DNA of 5,618 nt from Ardenticatenaceae bacterium. GTDB taxonomy: Bacteria; Chloroflexota; Anaerolineae; Promineifilales; Promineifilaceae. Each line of letters opens with the position of its first letter. The first letter of the stretch is position 1. The notes under the pieces are model-generated. The model was not told the origin of the DNA. It saw only the letters and a program-made list of their open reading frames with translations, and did no database searches. Made by a program: the position numbers and the translations under genes. The stretch lies in NCBI GenBank assembly GCA_020634565.1, contig JACKBN010000038.1, forward strand, positions 1 through 5,618. The letters are read 5' to 3'. Shown piece by piece: positions 4,371 through 5,618 of the stretch.

Positions 4371-5618
4371 TTAGGGCAGATTTGCTGGTAGTAAATAGTT
4401 AATATCTTCTGGGGCCGGCACGGGCGTGAGGTAATACACATCCACATAGCCAGACCAACTCACATATTCATCTTCATCGTAGCCCAGGTCGATCCAACGA
4501 CCGCGCACACCGCCACCTGTATCGCCGGCAAAACCTACGCCGTAGCCAGGCACATACACGTTAGAACGGAACGGCACCACGCTGCGATCAATCGCCACCA
4601 CGCCGGTTCCGGCCGGGACACCGCTGGCGGTAATGCCGTAGTTGGGATGGTCTGGCGCCTTGCCTGAGCTGGCCGCCGTGTACGCCGTCACGCGCATCCG
4701 CACAACGCGCCAATATTCCAGCGGCCCTTGCGGCGTGTCGATTACCCCGATGTTGATGCGGGTGCCGTAGCCGATCACTTGGTTGACTGGCTGCTGGGCC
4801 ACCCATTCGCCATCGACCATCTGGCTGACTTCAATGCCATTTTCATAACGAACCCGCACCCGCTGCCGCAAAATGCCCGGTTGGCCTACGCTGACAACGG
4901 CCGTTGTGTCCAAATCCAGCTGGTCAGACGCCTGCCACAGGGTTTGGTAGGGAATCGGCTCATCCACCAGACGGAAATCTTCCGTCACGCGAATCACCTG
5001 AACAGTGTCGTTGGCTTTCAGTGGCGTGTCGGGGCCGGGGACAGTGTAATCGTACCCTACCAGCCCAATGCCTGCTTCAGCCAGTACGTCTAGCACGTTG
5101 CTGTGGTGGCTGCGAATTTGGATGATACGGCCGTCTGCCGAGATGGTCAGGGGGAAGGAGCGTTGCACCTGAATCACCATGTTGGGCTGTAGCCAGGTGC
5201 CCAGCGGCGGATCGACGCCGTCGCTGCCGTACACTTCGATCCCGGCTTCGGCCAAAGCGGCACCCACCGTTTGCGTGGCAGTGCGTACGGTTTGCTGCTC
5301 GCCGCCATCCAAAAGCGTAATGGTGACAAAACGGCCGATTTCCAACGTTTGGGGCAGGGGCGTCTGGTCCAGCATGGCAAAGGAAACAGGCTGGCCATCG
5401 GCGGCAATCTGGTCGGTGCGCTGCGGCAGCAGCCCCTTGTCGGCCAGGAAGGCGCCGATGGTGGGCTGGCGCGTCCAGTACGTTTGTGTACCTGCCTCAG
5501 AGCGCACCGTGATTGCCTGGGCGCGAATAATTTGGATGCCGGTGTCGGGAACGGCCGTGTCGGCCAAATCGGGTACCACCAAATCTTCGGGGCGGGTTTC
5601 CAGACCTGCTGCCGTCAG
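4371..5618 (-). CDS. Secreted cell-wall protein with DUF348 repeats, G5 and 3D domains (5' end outside window)
   Basis: The reading frame is open to the window edge, so the N-terminus, including any signal peptide, is missing; 415 residues are visible. Counting from the edge, residues 1-20 are the tail of one DUF348 (YabE N-terminal-like) unit, and about 28-95, 97-150 and 151-209 are further units with the recurring pattern of a basic/hydrophobic strand, T-TVG, L-EAGI and a late D-V-P. Residues about 210-292 match a G5 domain. Residues about 306-397 form a 3D domain (RVTAYT, AIDRSVVP, AGDTGGGVRG, WIDLGYD) with its three aspartates at 344, 366 and 377. The 3D fold is the MltA-like double-psi barrel expected to cleave or bind peptidoglycan glycan strands; related proteins are B. 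subtilis YabE/YocH and the actinobacterial Rpf family. A TTG at 5582 lies inside the first repeat unit and is not a credible start. Location outside the membrane is inferred from the domains. Confidence 0.9.
   Translation of the reverse strand: MTAAGLETRPEDLVVPDLADTAVPDTGIQIIRAQAITVRSEAGTQTYWTRQPTIGAFLADKGLLPQRTDQIAADGQPVSFAMLDQTPLPQTLEIGRFVTITLLDGGEQQTVRTATQTVGAALAEAGIEVYGSDGVDPPLGTWLQPNMVIQVQRSFPLTISADGRIIQIRSHHSNVLDVLAEAGIGLVGYDYTVPGPDTPLKANDTVQVIRVTEDFRLVDEPIPYQTLWQASDQLDLDTTAVVSVGQPGILRQRVRVRYENGIEVSQMVDGEWVAQQPVNQVIGYGTRINIGVIDTPQGPLEYWRVVRMRVTAYTAASSGKAPDHPNYGITASGVPAGTGVVAIDRSVVPFRSNVYVPGYGVGFAGDTGGGVRGRWIDLGYDEDEYVSWSGYVDVYYLTPVPAPEDINYLLPANLP

Larger units (their letters stand above)
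167..5558. repeat. Dispersed 8-base palindrome ACGGCCGT, 14 exact copies
   Basis: Exact copies start at 167, 310, 780, 985, 1297, 1697, 3018, 3099, 3548, 3843, 4092, 4897, 5127 and 5551. Five extend to the 10-base palindrome AACGGCCGTT (309, 1296, 3017, 4091, 4896). Five more sites keep the CGGCCG core with one outer base changed (1591, 3253, 3729, 4107, 5331). By chance about 0.1 copies of a given 8-mer would be expected in this length. All exact copies are inside coding regions, in three codon phases: eight read Thr-Ala-Val, five read Tyr/Asn/Asp-Gly-Arg and one reads Glu-Arg-Pro-Leu. The constraint is therefore on DNA rather than on protein. No copy lies in the two intergenic gaps, and 1705-3017 is free of exact copies. 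Confidence 0.88.

Overview
The window looks like chromosomal DNA of a free-living, moderately GC-rich bacterium (mid-50s % GC by eye). The gene content and the style of the intergenic repeats suggest a Chloroflexota-like lineage (Anaerolineae/Ardenticatenia type). That placement is an inference, because no rRNA or clean phylogenetic marker is present. The sequence is densely coding: six protein genes in two converging groups, with no rRNA, tRNA, CRISPR array or insertion sequence.

Plus strand, 119-2425: a compact three-gene operon for an ABC-2 type exporter. It has one cytoplasmic ATPase and two different six-or-so-helix membrane subunits, an arrangement like the mycobacterial fluoroquinolone exporter Rv2688c-Rv2687c-Rv2686c. 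The ATPase and the first permease are coupled by an ATGA overlap; the second permease follows 19 bases later behind a strong Shine-Dalgarno sequence. The substrate cannot be read from the sequence.

Minus strand, 5618-2427, in order of transcription: the C-terminal part of a secreted cell-wall protein (DUF348 repeats, G5, 3D domain; YabE/Rpf-like) whose 5' end lies beyond the window; rsmA (ksgA), the 16S rRNA dimethyladenosine methyltransferase; and an adenosine-deaminase-family amidohydrolase joined to rsmA by another ATGA overlap. A YabE-like gene next to rsmA recalls the yabE-rnmV-ksgA order of Bacillus subtilis, here without rnmV. The two gene groups meet tail to tail with one base between their stop codons.

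Non-coding DNA is limited to 1-118, which carries a degenerate 9-base tandem repeat just before the exporter operon, and 4295-4370, which is filled almost entirely by inverted arrays of an 8-base unit (consensus CCAATTAC) that can form a long hairpin in the rsmA leader.

The most notable global signal is the 8-base palindrome ACGGCCGT. It occurs 14 times in 5.6 kb, always inside genes, on both gene groups and in all three codon phases. This looks like a highly iterated palindrome comparable in kind to cyanobacterial HIP1. I found no convincing new multi-gene system; the genes themselves belong to known families.
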